DNA from: Tomocerus qinae
Taxonomy: Eukaryota; Arthropoda; Collembola; Entomobryomorpha; Tomoceridae
Assembly: GCA_020055645.1 (NCBI GenBank)
Contig: CM034547.1
Coordinates: forward strand, 30,380,513-30,444,512
DNA: 64,000 bases
Reading direction: 5' to 3'
Shown: in pieces, positions 1 to 10,114 of the stretch
Numbering within the stretch: position 1 is the stretch's first letter
Layout: each line of letters starts with the position of its first letter
Translations under genes and position numbers: made by a program
The notes under the pieces: model-generated
What the model was told of the DNA's origin: nothing
The model's database searches: none
What the model saw: the letters and a program-made list of their open reading frames with translations, nothing else

Positions 1-36
1 ACTCTTATATAATTTTCATTTCGTATTTATAATTAG

Positions 37-1539
37 TCATATTGCGTCACTGAGCCTGGTGCCGGCTCTGACGTAGCTGGCCTAAAAACAAGAGCCGAAA
101 AGAAGGGTGATGAGTACATTATTAATGGTCAAAAAATGTGGATCACAGGAGGAGGTCATGCAAACTGGTACTTTGTGCTGGCGCGTACAAACTCAGATCC
201 AAAGGCATCGGCCGGTAAGGCATTTACAGGTTTCGTAGTTGAAGGAGACTCTCCTGGAATTGTGAAGGGTCGTAAGGTGAATTTTTAGTTTCGATTGAAA
301 TTGCAGAATGTGGGAATAAAGGTTTTTCTCACTCGCATAACTTGCTCTCACTGTCTCAACTGAATCATATTCGATTTTTGACTACAGGAAATCAATATGG
401 GCCAACGATGTTCAGACACACGAGCTATTACATTTGAAGATGTTAAAGTTCCGAAAGAAAATGTGCTAACTGCAGAGGGAGCAGGATTTAAAGTAGCCAT
501 GAAGGCTTTTGACAGAACTAGACCTCCTGTTAGTGTAGCACTATGCAATTAATTTAGATTCTATTTAAAAAATGTAAAAAGGACTATGTAATAGTAATTT
601 ACTACCTTTTGCAGGTAGCTGCTGGTGCTGTAGGCCTTGCTCAGCGTGCTCTAGATGAAGCTACAAGGTACGCTCTTGAAAGAAAGACATTTGGAACGCA
701 AATCATCAATCATCAGGTAGTGTTTACTTGTACTGTGGGGATGGGGATTGATTTAAATTATAAATAGATCATCTTAATCAGAGTTGAAATTTATATTTTA
801 GGCTATTGCTCATATGATATCTGAAATGTGTATCGGGATAGAAGTTTCTCGTCTAATGACGTTACGAGCTGCGTGGGAATTAGATCAAGGAAGGCAAAAT
901 ACATATTATGCATCTATTGCAAAAGCTAGTGCTGGAGATGTCGCAAACAAAAGCGCAGCAGATGCTGTACAGGTAATACTGCAGTCTGCAGTGTTTCAAT
1001 TTCAATCTTACTTAATCGTATATGCATTGTAAAAATAATAAAAGCCACCCTATGTCGCATGTGGACTTCGTAGACATAGACAACACCACATGGTGTATAA
1101 TATACAATTGATTAGATTATAGATTGAAAATTGAGTCCAAATCCAAACAATAGAAATCTAAAGTTGACCTTTGAATGTTTTTAAGGATAAAAAATAATAC
1201 GGTATAATTTTACAATATTTTAACAGATTTTTGGAGGAAACGGATTCAACACAGAATATCCAGTCGAAAAGCTAATGCGAGATGCAAAAATTTTTAAGAT
1301 TTACGAAGGTATTTTCTTACTGCACTACACTTATTGCATTAACATATAAACCTTAACTTTTTCAAGGTTTCTATGTTAAATATAAATTAATATAAAAGAT
1401 GAATATAAATATATGCATATTTGATACTATTGATACTATACGTATCACCTAAAACAATTTTTACTTTATAGGAACAACGGAAATTCAGAAACACATTATT
1501 GTTCGAGATTGGGTTACCAGATTTAAACAAACAGTGTAA
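37..1539 (+). CDS. ACADM: Medium-chain acyl-CoA dehydrogenase, mitochondrial (3' part, six exons)
   Basis: Flavoenzyme of the mitochondrial matrix that makes the first, FAD-dependent alpha-beta double bond in medium-chain acyl-CoA during beta-oxidation and passes electrons to ETF. Exons read as 37-276, 388-528, 615-716, 802-972, 1227-1308 and 1472-1539. All junctions are GT-AG and keep frame, giving 267 residues, roughly residue 155 to the end of the usual ~420. Seen: [14 protein letters not shown] (flavin/substrate region), [49 protein letters not shown], and KIYEGTTEIQ, whose Glu is the family's catalytic base. The stop is TAA at 1537. The N-terminal exons lie left of the window; bases 1-36 are intron with an AG acceptor. 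Nothing looks broken. The wording of these motifs fits MCAD better than SCAD, LCAD or isovaleryl-CoA dehydrogenase. Confidence 0.95.
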
Positions 1540-1859
1540 AATGAAATGGAAATATCTGACATGCACAAAAAGGTTTTTGCATCTTGCATACATAATACGA
1601 AGAAGAGCTATATGGGATGTCACGGTGCCAGAGATAATAATTTACTACATCAAACTACTATCCCACTTCGCTTTTAGTTTAATTACATTTTCATTTATTT
1701 ATGTCTAAAAGTATGGTATAATTTTGTGCGAAAGTCACCAGCCAGTCACCTGGTCACCTTTATTTTTTATTTTGTAGAGTACCCGTCTTAAAGTACGACA
1801 CGAATCTCAATCTACGAAATCAAAACCCATTACAAACGAAGTACATTTTTAATTGCATA

Positions 1860-1865
1860 AATAAA
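1860..1865 (+). promoter_or_regulatory. Candidate polyadenylation signal of ACADM
   Basis: AATAAA about 320 nt after the ACADM stop, in AT-rich non-coding sequence. It is the first good match downstream of the stop. Inferred from position only. Confidence 0.4.
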
Positions 1866-2384
1866 TGATTCAAAGGTTTTAGTGTTTTGTAAATTCAGAT
1901 TAAGATAACTATTTATTTGTGCTGTAACCGTCAAATTAAAATTCATATCGGCCCTATTACACCGTTGCTTTGCAATTTGCACACGCACTTTGCAGTTTAT
2001 ATAACTCAACTGCAAAACCGCTTGAAGCTTTGCAAACCGATGTAAAGTGCATATTAGTATTCAAATTGAATTTTGGTGGCCAATTGCGCTTCCAGAATTG
2101 GGCCCAGATTGCATGGAAATAAAAGAATTGTCTTGTCCTCCGAAAGTTTTATCATGTTGACGAATATTGACGATAAAGAATTGAATATAATATTTTATTC
2201 CAAACGTAGAAGGATTTATTTCCCCGTCTCTACTCGAAAAACAAAAAAAATCATCATCATACGTTGTTTTATTAACCATTAGCCCATTAAAAATACTTGG
2301 CCATTCCTCGTCGTCTATTTTTATGGTATGCTGAAATGTGTAGTATGTAGTAAGTTGTGCTCTTTTCAGTTATTAAGTAGCAGA

Positions 2385-2535
2385 GCTGCTTTAGGGGTAT
2401 ATATTGTACCCTAAAATTTGAAGAGTTTAGCTCAAACCGTTTGAAAGTTATCGTGCACAGGGGTTAACGAATATCGGACGAACAGACAGAAATAGTATTC
2501 ACATACAGAAAAAACAAACATTATTTGTACTGATG
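2385..2535 (+). repeat. Diverged copy of an interspersed repeat with a GACAGA-type tail
   Basis: Contains the block 'tagctcaaaccgtttgaaag' followed by 'ttatcg', then a run with acagacaga and 'aatagtattcacatacagaa'. The same order of words occurs at 6130-6232 (ctcaaaacgttcgaaag, ttatcg, gacagacagacag, aatagtattcatgtacagag), so the two are diverged copies of one family. No coding capacity is visible. The rest of the 1540-2824 intergenic stretch holds nothing else I can support. Confidence 0.5.
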
Positions 2536-2640
2536 CATTTCGAAGAGAAATAAAATGTTTATCAACTGCCATAATATGAGTGCAACTGCTCATGTTTGAT
2601 GGATGATGAAAATAAATCGAAATGTATGATGCATAATAGT

Positions 2641-2711
2641 GGTTGAATCTTATTGTATGACTATGGTTAATGGTTGAATCTTATTGTATGACTATGGTTA
2701 ATGGTTGAATC
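2641..2711. repeat. 31-bp tandem duplication
   Basis: A 31-bp unit starting ggttgaatcttattgtatga is present at 2641 and 2672, and its first nine bases start again at 2703. The two full copies are identical, so the duplication is recent. It lies between ACADM and the GST. Confidence 0.9.
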
Positions 2712-2824
2712 AATAATGGGTATAGTCGGTATAGTCTTAATTGGGTTTACCACGAACTATAAATGCTAAGTGCTACAATCATTTCCATTTGGAAAAAAAC
2801 AAGTTCAAAATTATTAACACATTT

Positions 2825-3851
2825 TTATCTCTCTGTCTTAGGCCGTCTCTCAACCCAAGCTTTAATTTTTGGAATGTTGAAAACAGCATCTTTGAGTTTT
2901 TGCAGCATTGGATATTCGTCAAGACATTTACCATCAACCGTTTCCCTGTAATTCTCAAGAGTATGTGCTATGTGAAGATCAGCCCAGGTGACGGTCTTTC
3001 CGACAAGAAAGTTGTTTTCAGCCATTTTTTCAAACTTTCCTAAATATGCAGGAAATGACACTTCCATCAACTTTTTCTTTAAAGCTGCTCGTTTGTTCTC
3101 GTTTTCTTCAAAGAAAAATGCCCTCCATTCTGTTCAAAATAAAATGGGTCATACATAAGTGATTCGGGTACAAGCATGCAGTATATTTGGCTGTTAAGAG
3201 AACGCTCAAGCGAAAAGTAGAAATGAAAACTTTTGAAATTGTACAATGTACCCAGTGGGTACATTGTACAATTTCAAAATTTGTGAAAATTCAATTAGTG
3301 AAACTGCAAGCAAACACCAATATTAAATGTTATTTCGTTTATCTTTATAATATCCACTAAATAGTTATATTAGTTTATAGCTGACCTAAACGAAGATCCA
3401 TCATAGTATCTACGATTTCATCACATTTAGCTGCTTCGAATTCATCTGCTCCAATCAAATTAAATTTTCTTGCCAAGTAGCGGCAGATTGCTGAAGATTG
3501 AGCTAGCTGCTTACCATTTATTTCCAATACTGGGACTTGGCCCCAGGGCGTGGCTATACATTATCAATTATATAAATAATTTTAATCAGGTTTTTAAGAT
3601 ATTGGTTGACGTAAGGGAGAATTCGCACAGTGCAACCTCTCTAACTTATTTCAACCACGATATTATTTTTTGTCGCATGAATTTTTTTAAATGAATTAAA
3701 ATGATATACTAGTTTTGATTTTCTCCCATTCTTCCGATGAATCAAATCTAACGTCTTCATATGGAACATCCGCTAAAGCGAAAATTAAACGAATTGGTTC
3801 TGCTCTCGCACGGAAATTGGAATAAATCAGTCTATAAGTATCAGTAGTCAT
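2825..3851 (-). CDS. Sigma-like glutathione S-transferase
   Basis: Cytosolic enzyme of the sigma GST/prostaglandin-D-synthase type: conjugates glutathione to electrophiles such as lipid-peroxidation aldehydes. Three exons on the minus strand: 3851-3710, 3553-3386 and 3129-2825. All junctions are GT-AG and in frame, and the total is 204 residues, normal for the class. N-terminal thioredoxin-like domain: YRLIYSNFRARAEPIRLIFAL with the catalytic-type Tyr near residue 10, then TTPWGQVPVLEINGK (cis-Pro loop) and the GSH-binding pair in QSSAICRYLARKFNL. Helical C-terminal domain: LVGKTVTWADLHIAHTLENY and a C-terminal IKAWVERRPKTER. The start is the ATG at 3851; only a GTG lies in frame upstream. 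A transposon begins about 55 bp beyond this ATG (see 3915-5288), so any 5' UTR must run into or across it. Intact; the exact class assignment within sigma-like enzymes is a family judgement. Confidence 0.92.
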
Positions 3852-4097
3852 ATTTCTTTTTATAGGTATTATGACTTCTTTCACAATTTAAAGTTAATCC
3901 GACGAAAAATTCCGGGCTAGATTTAGGCAGCGGGTTATCGTTGCCTCAATTGCCCCCTCCCCCGTTGCCCCTGATTCAGCCACTTAACCTTTTACTTTAA
4001 TATATTGTCCCCGTTGCCTCCGGTCACTATTTCTGACTCTTTTTTGACCTAATCTAATTAAAAATAAACATAATATTACTTGCTTGTTAGGCTTTAA

Positions 4098-4488
4098 GAG
4101 CCCAGTTCCTTTTGGAAATCTCTGATGACTATCAAAATACATGTAAAAATTGCTTTACAACTCTTGGAATTCTGTCTAAAGTTCTTAACCGATTTTCTTG
4201 TGTGGCACATTTTTGGAATCCTGAATATATTGTCGACAACCCCATTGTACAAAATATACGATATTTAAATTTTCCAGCAGATTTTGTCGTTTACAAAATT
4301 ATAATCGCAATAAGATATATTAATGAGTAAACATATATATTTTGTTGACAATATATCCAGGATTCCAAAAATGTGCCACACAAAAAAATCGGGTAATAAC
4401 TTTAGACAGAATTCCAAGAGTTGTAAAGCAGTTTTTACATGTATTTTGATAGTCATCAGAGATTTCTAAATTTAAAGGAACTGGGCTC
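4098..4488. mobile_element. Nested 391-bp MITE with TTAA target duplication
   Basis: Termini GAGCCCAGTTCCTTT and their inverse, with arms of about 145 bp. They are flanked on both sides by TTAA (4094-4097 and 4489-4492), as in piggyBac-type insertions. It sits inside the left terminal repeat of the 3915-5288 element, so it is younger than that element. No coding region. Confidence 0.8.
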
Positions 4489-4519
4489 TTAACAATAATT
4501 CAGAGGAGTTTACTCCAAT

Positions 4520-4850
4520 GTATGCGTTTACCCTTTCTGTCTGTCTGTCTGTCCGTCCGTCCGTCCTTATCCGTGATAACTTTAGAACGGTTACACCTAC
4601 AATACTAAAATTTTCAGGAAACAATCTTGAGGTAAAATGTAGGTCTGAGTTCGTATATGAGCAGGATCGGTCACATCCCCTGATTGGGGGAAAGGGTTGA
4701 ATATTTTAATTGGCGATAACATTAGAACGGTTATACCTAAACTACTCAAATTTTCAGGGCACAATATTGAGGTAGAAATTAAGACCGAGTTCGTATGTGA
4801 GTAAGATTGGTCACACCCCCTGACCCTGACCGGGGAGTGTCGAACTGTAC
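4520..4850 (+). repeat. Two tandem diverged modules behind a CTGT/CCGT microsatellite
   Basis: Starts with (CTGT)n(CCGT)n at ~4538-4566, followed by two diverged copies of a ~125-bp module. Each contains 'gataac.ttagaacggtta', a 'cta.aattttcagg' block, 'ttgaggta' and 'gagttcgtat.tgag'. It forms the interior of the 3915-5288 element. No protein is apparent. Confidence 0.7.
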
Positions 4851-5700
4851 GGTTATAATTTACGAAAATTGGAAATATTATAACAATTTTAAGTCACCAG
4901 CTTATAAAGTGAACTGAACCTTTTCGTGATCACAAGAGTTAATGATGAGGAGGAAGCGGGAATTTTTTATTTTACGTGAATTTAAGTGTTGATATCTTAG
5001 GATCAAAATAATAACTTAATGCAACCGGTATTAAAAATGTACTACCATTTATATAGATGACCATTAATAATATTATGTTCGTCGTATTCGCATGGTACGC
5101 AAACTCCTCTGCTGTTATACCCGTTTTGCAACGGTTTATTTTTTATTAGGTTAGGTCAAAAATGAGGCAAAAATAGTGACCGTAGGCAACGGGGACAATA
5201 TATTAAAGTAAAAGGTTAAGTGGCTGAATTAGGGGCAACGGGGGAGGGGGCAATTGAGGCAACGATAACCCGCTGCCTAAATCCAGCCAAATTCCGAAAC
5301 ACTAAGAAATAAATTTGAACAACGAAACCACCAAAACGAACACATGTATGTATGTACAATTTGTATGAAAAAGATGAAAGAGGTTTCCTGTTGAAAACTG
5401 GAGGAGGAAAGGAAGTCAAGTGATGATATGATGACCTATAATAGTACTTTAATGGTTTAAGTTTAATGATGATAAGCACATTATTGTTTTTATAATAATG
5501 GAATGGAGCCTTTCTCAAACAAGCATTTCGAGAGTGAAAAGGTACCTCACCGCAATACGTATGACGTATCTTTCACTCTCTCTCAAGAGTGGAAATTAGA
5601 ATGTTAGTGTTAAAAATATGGGCCTAGGCTTCAAGGAATATTTCGCTGTATGTGTATACTATGTTTATTGTGTATTTTACATTATACACAAATTCAAACA

Positions 5701-5809
5701 GTTTAATTAATGTTTTCAATAATGTACCCAACGCATACCTTCATGTGCTAAATTTAGTACATCGACATCGAGGTAGCGTTGGGGTACATTATTGAAAACA
5801 TTAATAAAC
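5701..5809. repeat. Short foldback repeat with ~35-39-nt arms
   Basis: Left arm gtttaattaatgttttcaat onward (5701-5739) and its inverse at ~5772-5809 (ending gaaaacattaataaac), separated by ~30 bases. The arms differ by only one or two indels. It is either a miniature foldback transposon or a stem-loop; no clear target duplication. Confidence 0.75.
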
Positions 5810-5849
5810 CATTGCAAAACTGAAATATAATGGCAGAGAAGTTCATTAT

Positions 5850-6232
5850 TCACCCACATCCCATGTCAGGGGATGGCTGTAACCTATGTAATAGTGTCCG
5901 TGATTCTAGCTAGTACACGACTTTGCACAATGAATAGACTAAAGTTACATCGATTTTTAGTTTTTTTTGTTTTTCACCCACTTCCTCTGTCGGGGGAAGA
6001 TTGTAACATATTTAGGTCTTTATGACCATGTCAGCTTTCATTCTAGGTATTGCACGACTTTGTATGATGAATAGAACCGAAGTTACGTCAATTTTTAGGT
6101 ATTTTTAATTTTTGAATTAAGATAAATTTGAACACTAGCTCAAAACGTTCGAAAGTTATCGGGCGCAGGGATTTTCGGACAGACAGACAGACGCAAACGT
6201 ACGGAAATAGTATTCATGTACAGAGAAGATAA
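5850..6232 (+). repeat. Tandem ~115-bp modules plus GACAGACAG tail, host of the Merlin insertion
   Basis: Two diverged copies (~5850-5958 and ~5970-6106) share 'ttcacccac', 'ggggaagattgtaac'-like text, 'gcacgactttg..' and 'aagttac.tcaatttttag'. They are followed by ctcaaaacgttcgaaagtta and gacagacagacag (to ~6195). The same family is seen at 2385-2535, and the arrangement resembles 4520-4850. The Merlin element has inserted at its right edge. Confidence 0.65.
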
Positions 6233-6239
6233 ATATTTC

Positions 6240-6594
6240 GGTAAGAGTAGCGATCTCGTGGTATTTAACTTTTTTTTCTAAGTTTTTGGAAAAAGGCCTC
6301 TAAAAAGGCTAAAAAATTTTATTGCATATTTTTTCGTTTCAGACCATTTGGAGTCGATTTAGGGGTGGTCATATTTTGGGTGGGGAGACCCGCCCCCTCA
6401 TGGGGGCGGGTCTCCCATGTTAATACTAATTGGTACTAAAACTTACCACGAGACGAGTAGGACGAATTTGAACACTCCCCATAAAGGGGAACACATGAAT
6501 CCAACAGGCGACGACGGACGACCACAAACTCCTGGACCTGGAGACGAGCACAACGCAACGCACACAACCAACACAACATTCAACTTCAACAAGC
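6240..6594 (+). repeat. Left terminal inverted repeat of the Merlin element
   Basis: Matches the reverse complement of 10115-10471 almost base for base; the clearest difference is a 2-bp gap at gagtagg versus gagtatagg. It holds an internal GC-rich perfect palindrome (gggagacccgccccc / gggggcgggtctccc, 6382-6415) and a short open frame (MNPTGDDGRPQTPGPGDEH). Confidence 0.93.
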
Positions 6595-6602
6595 TAGCAT
6601 TA

Positions 6603-6805
6603 AGCTAGGTTTTGAGTGTCACTTCCTATTCACTTCTAAGCTAGGTTTCGAGTGTAACTTCCTATTCAATTCACCCGCAAATGAACGATTCATAAATAAA
6701 ACATTGCCGTAGACCCAGGTGAGGGGATTTGGAAATTTAGCAAGCATAAGTAACTGAATGATCTTGGCGTGAAGTGAAAGAGAAAGTGACACTTAAAACC
6801 TAGCT
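6603..6805. mobile_element. 203-bp MITE with TTA target duplication beside the Merlin TIR
   Basis: Terminal inverted repeat of ~24 bp (left agctaggttttgagtgtcac, right its inverse with one or two changes), flanked by TTA at 6600-6602 and 6806-6808. An internal copy of the terminal motif lies at ~6638 (aagctaggtttcgagtgt). A 3-bp TTA duplication fits the PIF/Harbinger 'Tourist' type. It is non-coding and inserted in the Merlin element. Confidence 0.65.
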
Positions 6806-7322
6806 TTAGGCAAGAAGGATCTTTCCTTCTGTCCTACTCATGTATTTAAAAATACTATATTATAATTTTCAAGTGTTTGTCGATATGTCTGTCAGCCCCT
6901 TAATTTTTCTATGTTGGTAGTAGTAGTTTAGTTTATTTCAGCCACTTTATATAAACAAAAACTAATTAGTCTCAAAACTAATTATACAATACGTTTAGTT
7001 TTTATTAGTTGGGCTCAGTAAACTTGTATACAAGTGGAGAGGTAAAACCATCTTCCAACATATTTGTAAATAGTTATCATCATTGCCCTCGAAGACCTGA
7101 AAACTAAATGGAAAAATTAAGGAAACATTGCAGTAATTTTTGAAACAAAAATAAAGTAAGGTACATGGGTGACTAGATGACGACTAGACGACATAGTAGG
7201 ACATCAGGTAGGTCTGTTTTGGTTCGCTCCAGTGGTTTTTAAAGTTTCTGCGGTAAATTTTATCTTGGTGTTAGCCATTTGCAATGAATTATAGCAATGA
7301 AAATAGTAAAAAATATTACAAA

Positions 7323-8883
7323 TCAATCAATAGAACAACGGTCACATTCACATAGGTCTGGATTATTTTGTTCAAACATTCTGAATCCTGGTTTATTAGC
7401 ACGAATTGGTCGAATGTTAGGACCTGGGTAAACTTCAGTTAAGTGGCCAATAAGCTGTCTAAAGCGATGCCCTTCATCTTCAGGTAAATGGTTCACAATA
7501 TTTTGCCGGTACATTGTTTCCTTAAATTAATAAGTTCAAATAGACACAACAGATGGTATAAAATAGGCATTTTAAATATATTTATTGCAATTTTCGTAAC
7601 AATTTATTACCAAGATAACTGCTAACTACTGGGCGAGTTATTGTACTTTTTATTATCTTCTTAGCCTCTTTCCATGTTCTCTCAGCATTTTGAGTATGCC
7701 ACCGAAGAGGGATTATATCACCTTCAATTGGGTCTGGCGCAGGATACGGTCCAATATATTGCTTATCCCGGCATTCATAATCAAATCCAGTACGCCATTC
7801 AGGTTCTTCTTCTCGGGGCGGATTAATGAAATGTTCGTTATGAATTACGACTTCATGTCCTCTGAAGTAAACCGGACCTGTGTTGTCGACCCGCAGTCTT
7901 GGTATCTGTTGATATGCTGCCCAACCATCAGTGCAGACTAATGTTCCGGGCGATACACAATCCATTATCTCGGCCCCAAGTGTTTCGTTATCTCGATAAT
8001 CCACTTGCACTGCAAAACTGTGTCGCAAATGATCAGTAAAAATGTAAATTAGTTAAAATGATATTGCCATACGTTACCATTGCTTGGTTGTACGATCAAT
8101 GCCTCCGAAAACCCATTTTTCAGATAACACTCGGCCCTGGTTATTTTTCCTTCGGGCAATAAGGGTTTCATCCACTTCCACAATATTATTTGGTCCACCT
8201 ATTCATTTGCCAGTTAGTGGATGATAGTGAAAAAGTGTTGCAAAATCATTTTTTCAATTGATGTACCTATTTTATCATATTCATGCCATGCTTTAACAGA
8301 AACACTTTCCCGGAACCAGAGGTACCATTGTACGGCTGTCGTCTGCGCAACTTGGCATTGCTCAGCTGCTTCGGTAACGTTCTTCTTTGCAAACCAAAAA
8401 TATAATATCTTCAACATTTTTTGCATAATCAATTTTGGTGTTGTGAAACATGGTATTATGACATGGGTCAACAACAACTGTGCCATGGCTAGGTCTTCTT
8501 TGAGCTTGTAAAGGGCGGCAAAGTAATCGCCGACATACACCTTCGCGTCCGCATCCTGGGCAAGGCGGCCGTGTTCCACAACAAACAAATCGGAATCCAA
8601 GTTTCCTAGTTGGGTCTTCATGTGCAGACATCACCGCTTCACACTGCTGGTGTCTTCCTAATGCATCTGTAACTGGATTCCCATTGACGTCAAATAGGAA
8701 CTCTTCGCAAAGTACCACTGTCCCTCGTGTTGGTAGCAAACCCAACTCTTCGAAGAAATGGCGTCCTCTTTCATTAGCTGCATTTCTTCTTTCCTCGGTC
8801 CCGTCATCAAAACCCAAATAAGCTCCAATATTAAAAATATTGAAACATCCAGGCGCCAGGAGTTGTTCCACTGTTACAGCCAT
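7323..8883 (-). pseudogene. Merlin transposase (IS1016/ISXO2-type DDE), frameshifted
   Basis: Cuts and rejoins the element's ends; a DDE-fold nuclease. First exon 8883-8267: start MAVTVEQLLAPG, with a cysteine-rich stretch (CCGTRPPCPGCGREGVC) that could bind zinc. Between ~8400 and 8420 the homologous reading shifts by one base: the upstream frame carries HNTKIDYAKNVEDI, the downstream frame continues ILYFWFAKKNV and an HTH-like TEAAEQCQVAQTTAVQWY. Small introns follow at 8266-8199 (68 bp) and 8077-8018 (60 bp). Exon 2 (8198-8078) carries NNIVEVDETLIARRK with the first catalytic Asp; exon 3 (8017-7582) carries LVCTDGWAAYQQI (second Asp) and HTQNAERTWKEAKK (N/E region). A further C-terminal block (MYRQNIVNHLPEDEGHRFRQ) lies at 7514-7323 but does not join in frame by an obvious intron. 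The family call is firm; loss of function is inferred from the shift. Confidence 0.85.
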
Positions 8884-9181
8884 TGAATTAATAACTTAAT
8901 AAAATGAATTATCCTGTTATTATATATTTGCTGTATAAATAAATAATGTTTTCGTTTTAACAAACGTTTGGTTTATGAACTTAGCTTTAATGGTTGAGTA
9001 AGATCTTCCAAATAAAGTTTGCAGTCATCAAAGTTCTAAATTATATTGAATTAAAAGGTTTATAGTATTTACAATTAATTAAACAAATTTTAGCGAATAT
9101 TAAAATGGGATTTCGACGTATGCTTTCCGAGCAGAGTCGTTGCTATTTAACTTCTTATGCGTTATAACCTAACAATAGTAT

Positions 9182-10063
9182 GGTATGGCAGAGAAAAGCG
9201 AGTTTTACCAGACAGATATCAAATATCTGTCGGGTAACTCCCGAATTCCTTATGCCATGCCTCTATTGCTAAGGTACAGCGCACAAGAAGTTGAATACCA
9301 AGGGGGGCATGCTCTCCCACTTAGCTCCGCCGGCCAACTAATGGTCTTCTATGGGCATAGTCAGGGCCATGGTGGAACTACGGTACTTTTCCTACGTGTA
9401 CTAGGTACCGGGGAGGAGATGCCGGCAAACGTAGGTAGCCGCTAAGGGCCCGACGCGGGAGAGTGTCTCCAGTCACCAAACTATTATAGAATGGCGACTG
9501 GATACAAGCCCCGTCCTCTGCGTGTGTTAACCCTTTAGGGTTAGCACTATTGCCAAACACCGATGGCCCTGGCCGTCCTTAACCTATTTTGATCCATTTA
9601 CCCGTAATGATTCCTTATTTATGCCCCACATTGTTATGATGTGTCATTACAATGTGGGGCATAAATGGGAATCATTAAAATTGATTCTGGAGTCTGCTTC
9701 TGAATTGGAATTGAATTGCTATTACCTGTTTAAAAAACAGACAATAGCAATTCAACTTGTTCAGCAGTCTCTTTCTTTAAATATTAAATATTAATTAAAG
9801 TGAAATGTCATTTCACTTTAATTAATATTTAATATTTAAAGAAGAAGAAATTTGATACTCACCGTCAGCCATCAGACATCAGAATGACGGCTGATGATTC
9901 TGTAAGGCTGCGCTGTGAAGTTGCAGAGGACAGTACATACACTAGTAGCATGATGCTAATAGTGTATTGCAGGACAATACATACTATACACTAGTAGCAT
10001 GATGCTACTAGTGTATTACAGGACATTACACAAGTACATGTATGCTATATGCATGCACTTGTG
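9182..10063. repeat. Run of consecutive hairpins inside the Merlin element
   Basis: Successive inverted repeats: 9182-9261 (ends ggtatggca/tgccatgcc); ~9466-9503; 9527-9544 (taaccctttagggtta); 9606-9676 (tttatgccccacattgt and inverse); 9711-9755 (ttgaattgctatt and inverse); ~9774-9842, nearly perfect with ~34-nt arms; 9937-9967 and 9985-10016, two copies of one palindrome (acactagtagcatgatgcta) separated by a shared 'caggacaatac' spacer; 10029-10063. The block from 9182 to ~9580 is also markedly GC-richer than its surroundings and reads open on the + strand for 86 codons without resemblance to a known protein. Role unknown. Confidence 0.8.
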
Positions 10064-10114
10064 CAGAAGATAGGAAGGAAAGATCCGGCTGCGTCGTTCT
10101 TTTTGTCCTCCACT

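Larger units (their letters stand above)
3915..5288. mobile_element. Non-autonomous DNA transposon with long TIRs and 8-bp target duplication
   Basis: A 1374-bp element. The left terminus GGCTAGATTTAGGCAGCGGG matches the reverse complement of the right end with one difference in the first 20 bases, and the inverted match runs about 155 bp (3915-4071 against ~5130-5288), then resumes past a nested insertion (4501-4528 against ~5089-5115, cagaggagttt). Both ends are flanked by AAATTCCG (3907-3914 and 5289-5296), a perfect 8-bp target duplication. No transposase is readable. An 8-bp duplication fits hAT or Merlin; the superfamily is not settled. Confidence 0.88.

Noticed and set aside
3852-3884. 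Extension of the GST N-terminus by 11 residues
   Set aside because: The upstream in-frame codon is GTG, not ATG, and family members start close to the YRLIY strand; ATG at 3851 preferred.
4501-5115. Separate transposon defined by the cagaggagttt inverted pair
   Set aside because: The pair is better explained as the inner part of the 3915-5288 TIR, split on the left by the TTAA MITE.
9185-9445. 86-codon frame starting MAEKSEFYQTD on the + strand
   Set aside because: It lies within the hairpin run; the first 80 bases are a palindrome, so both strands are constrained by structure. No motif, opposite to the transposase. Treated as structure, not gene.
9527-9544. Telomere-like ttaaccctttagggtta
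   Set aside because: A single short palindrome, not a tandem telomeric repeat; part of the hairpin run.
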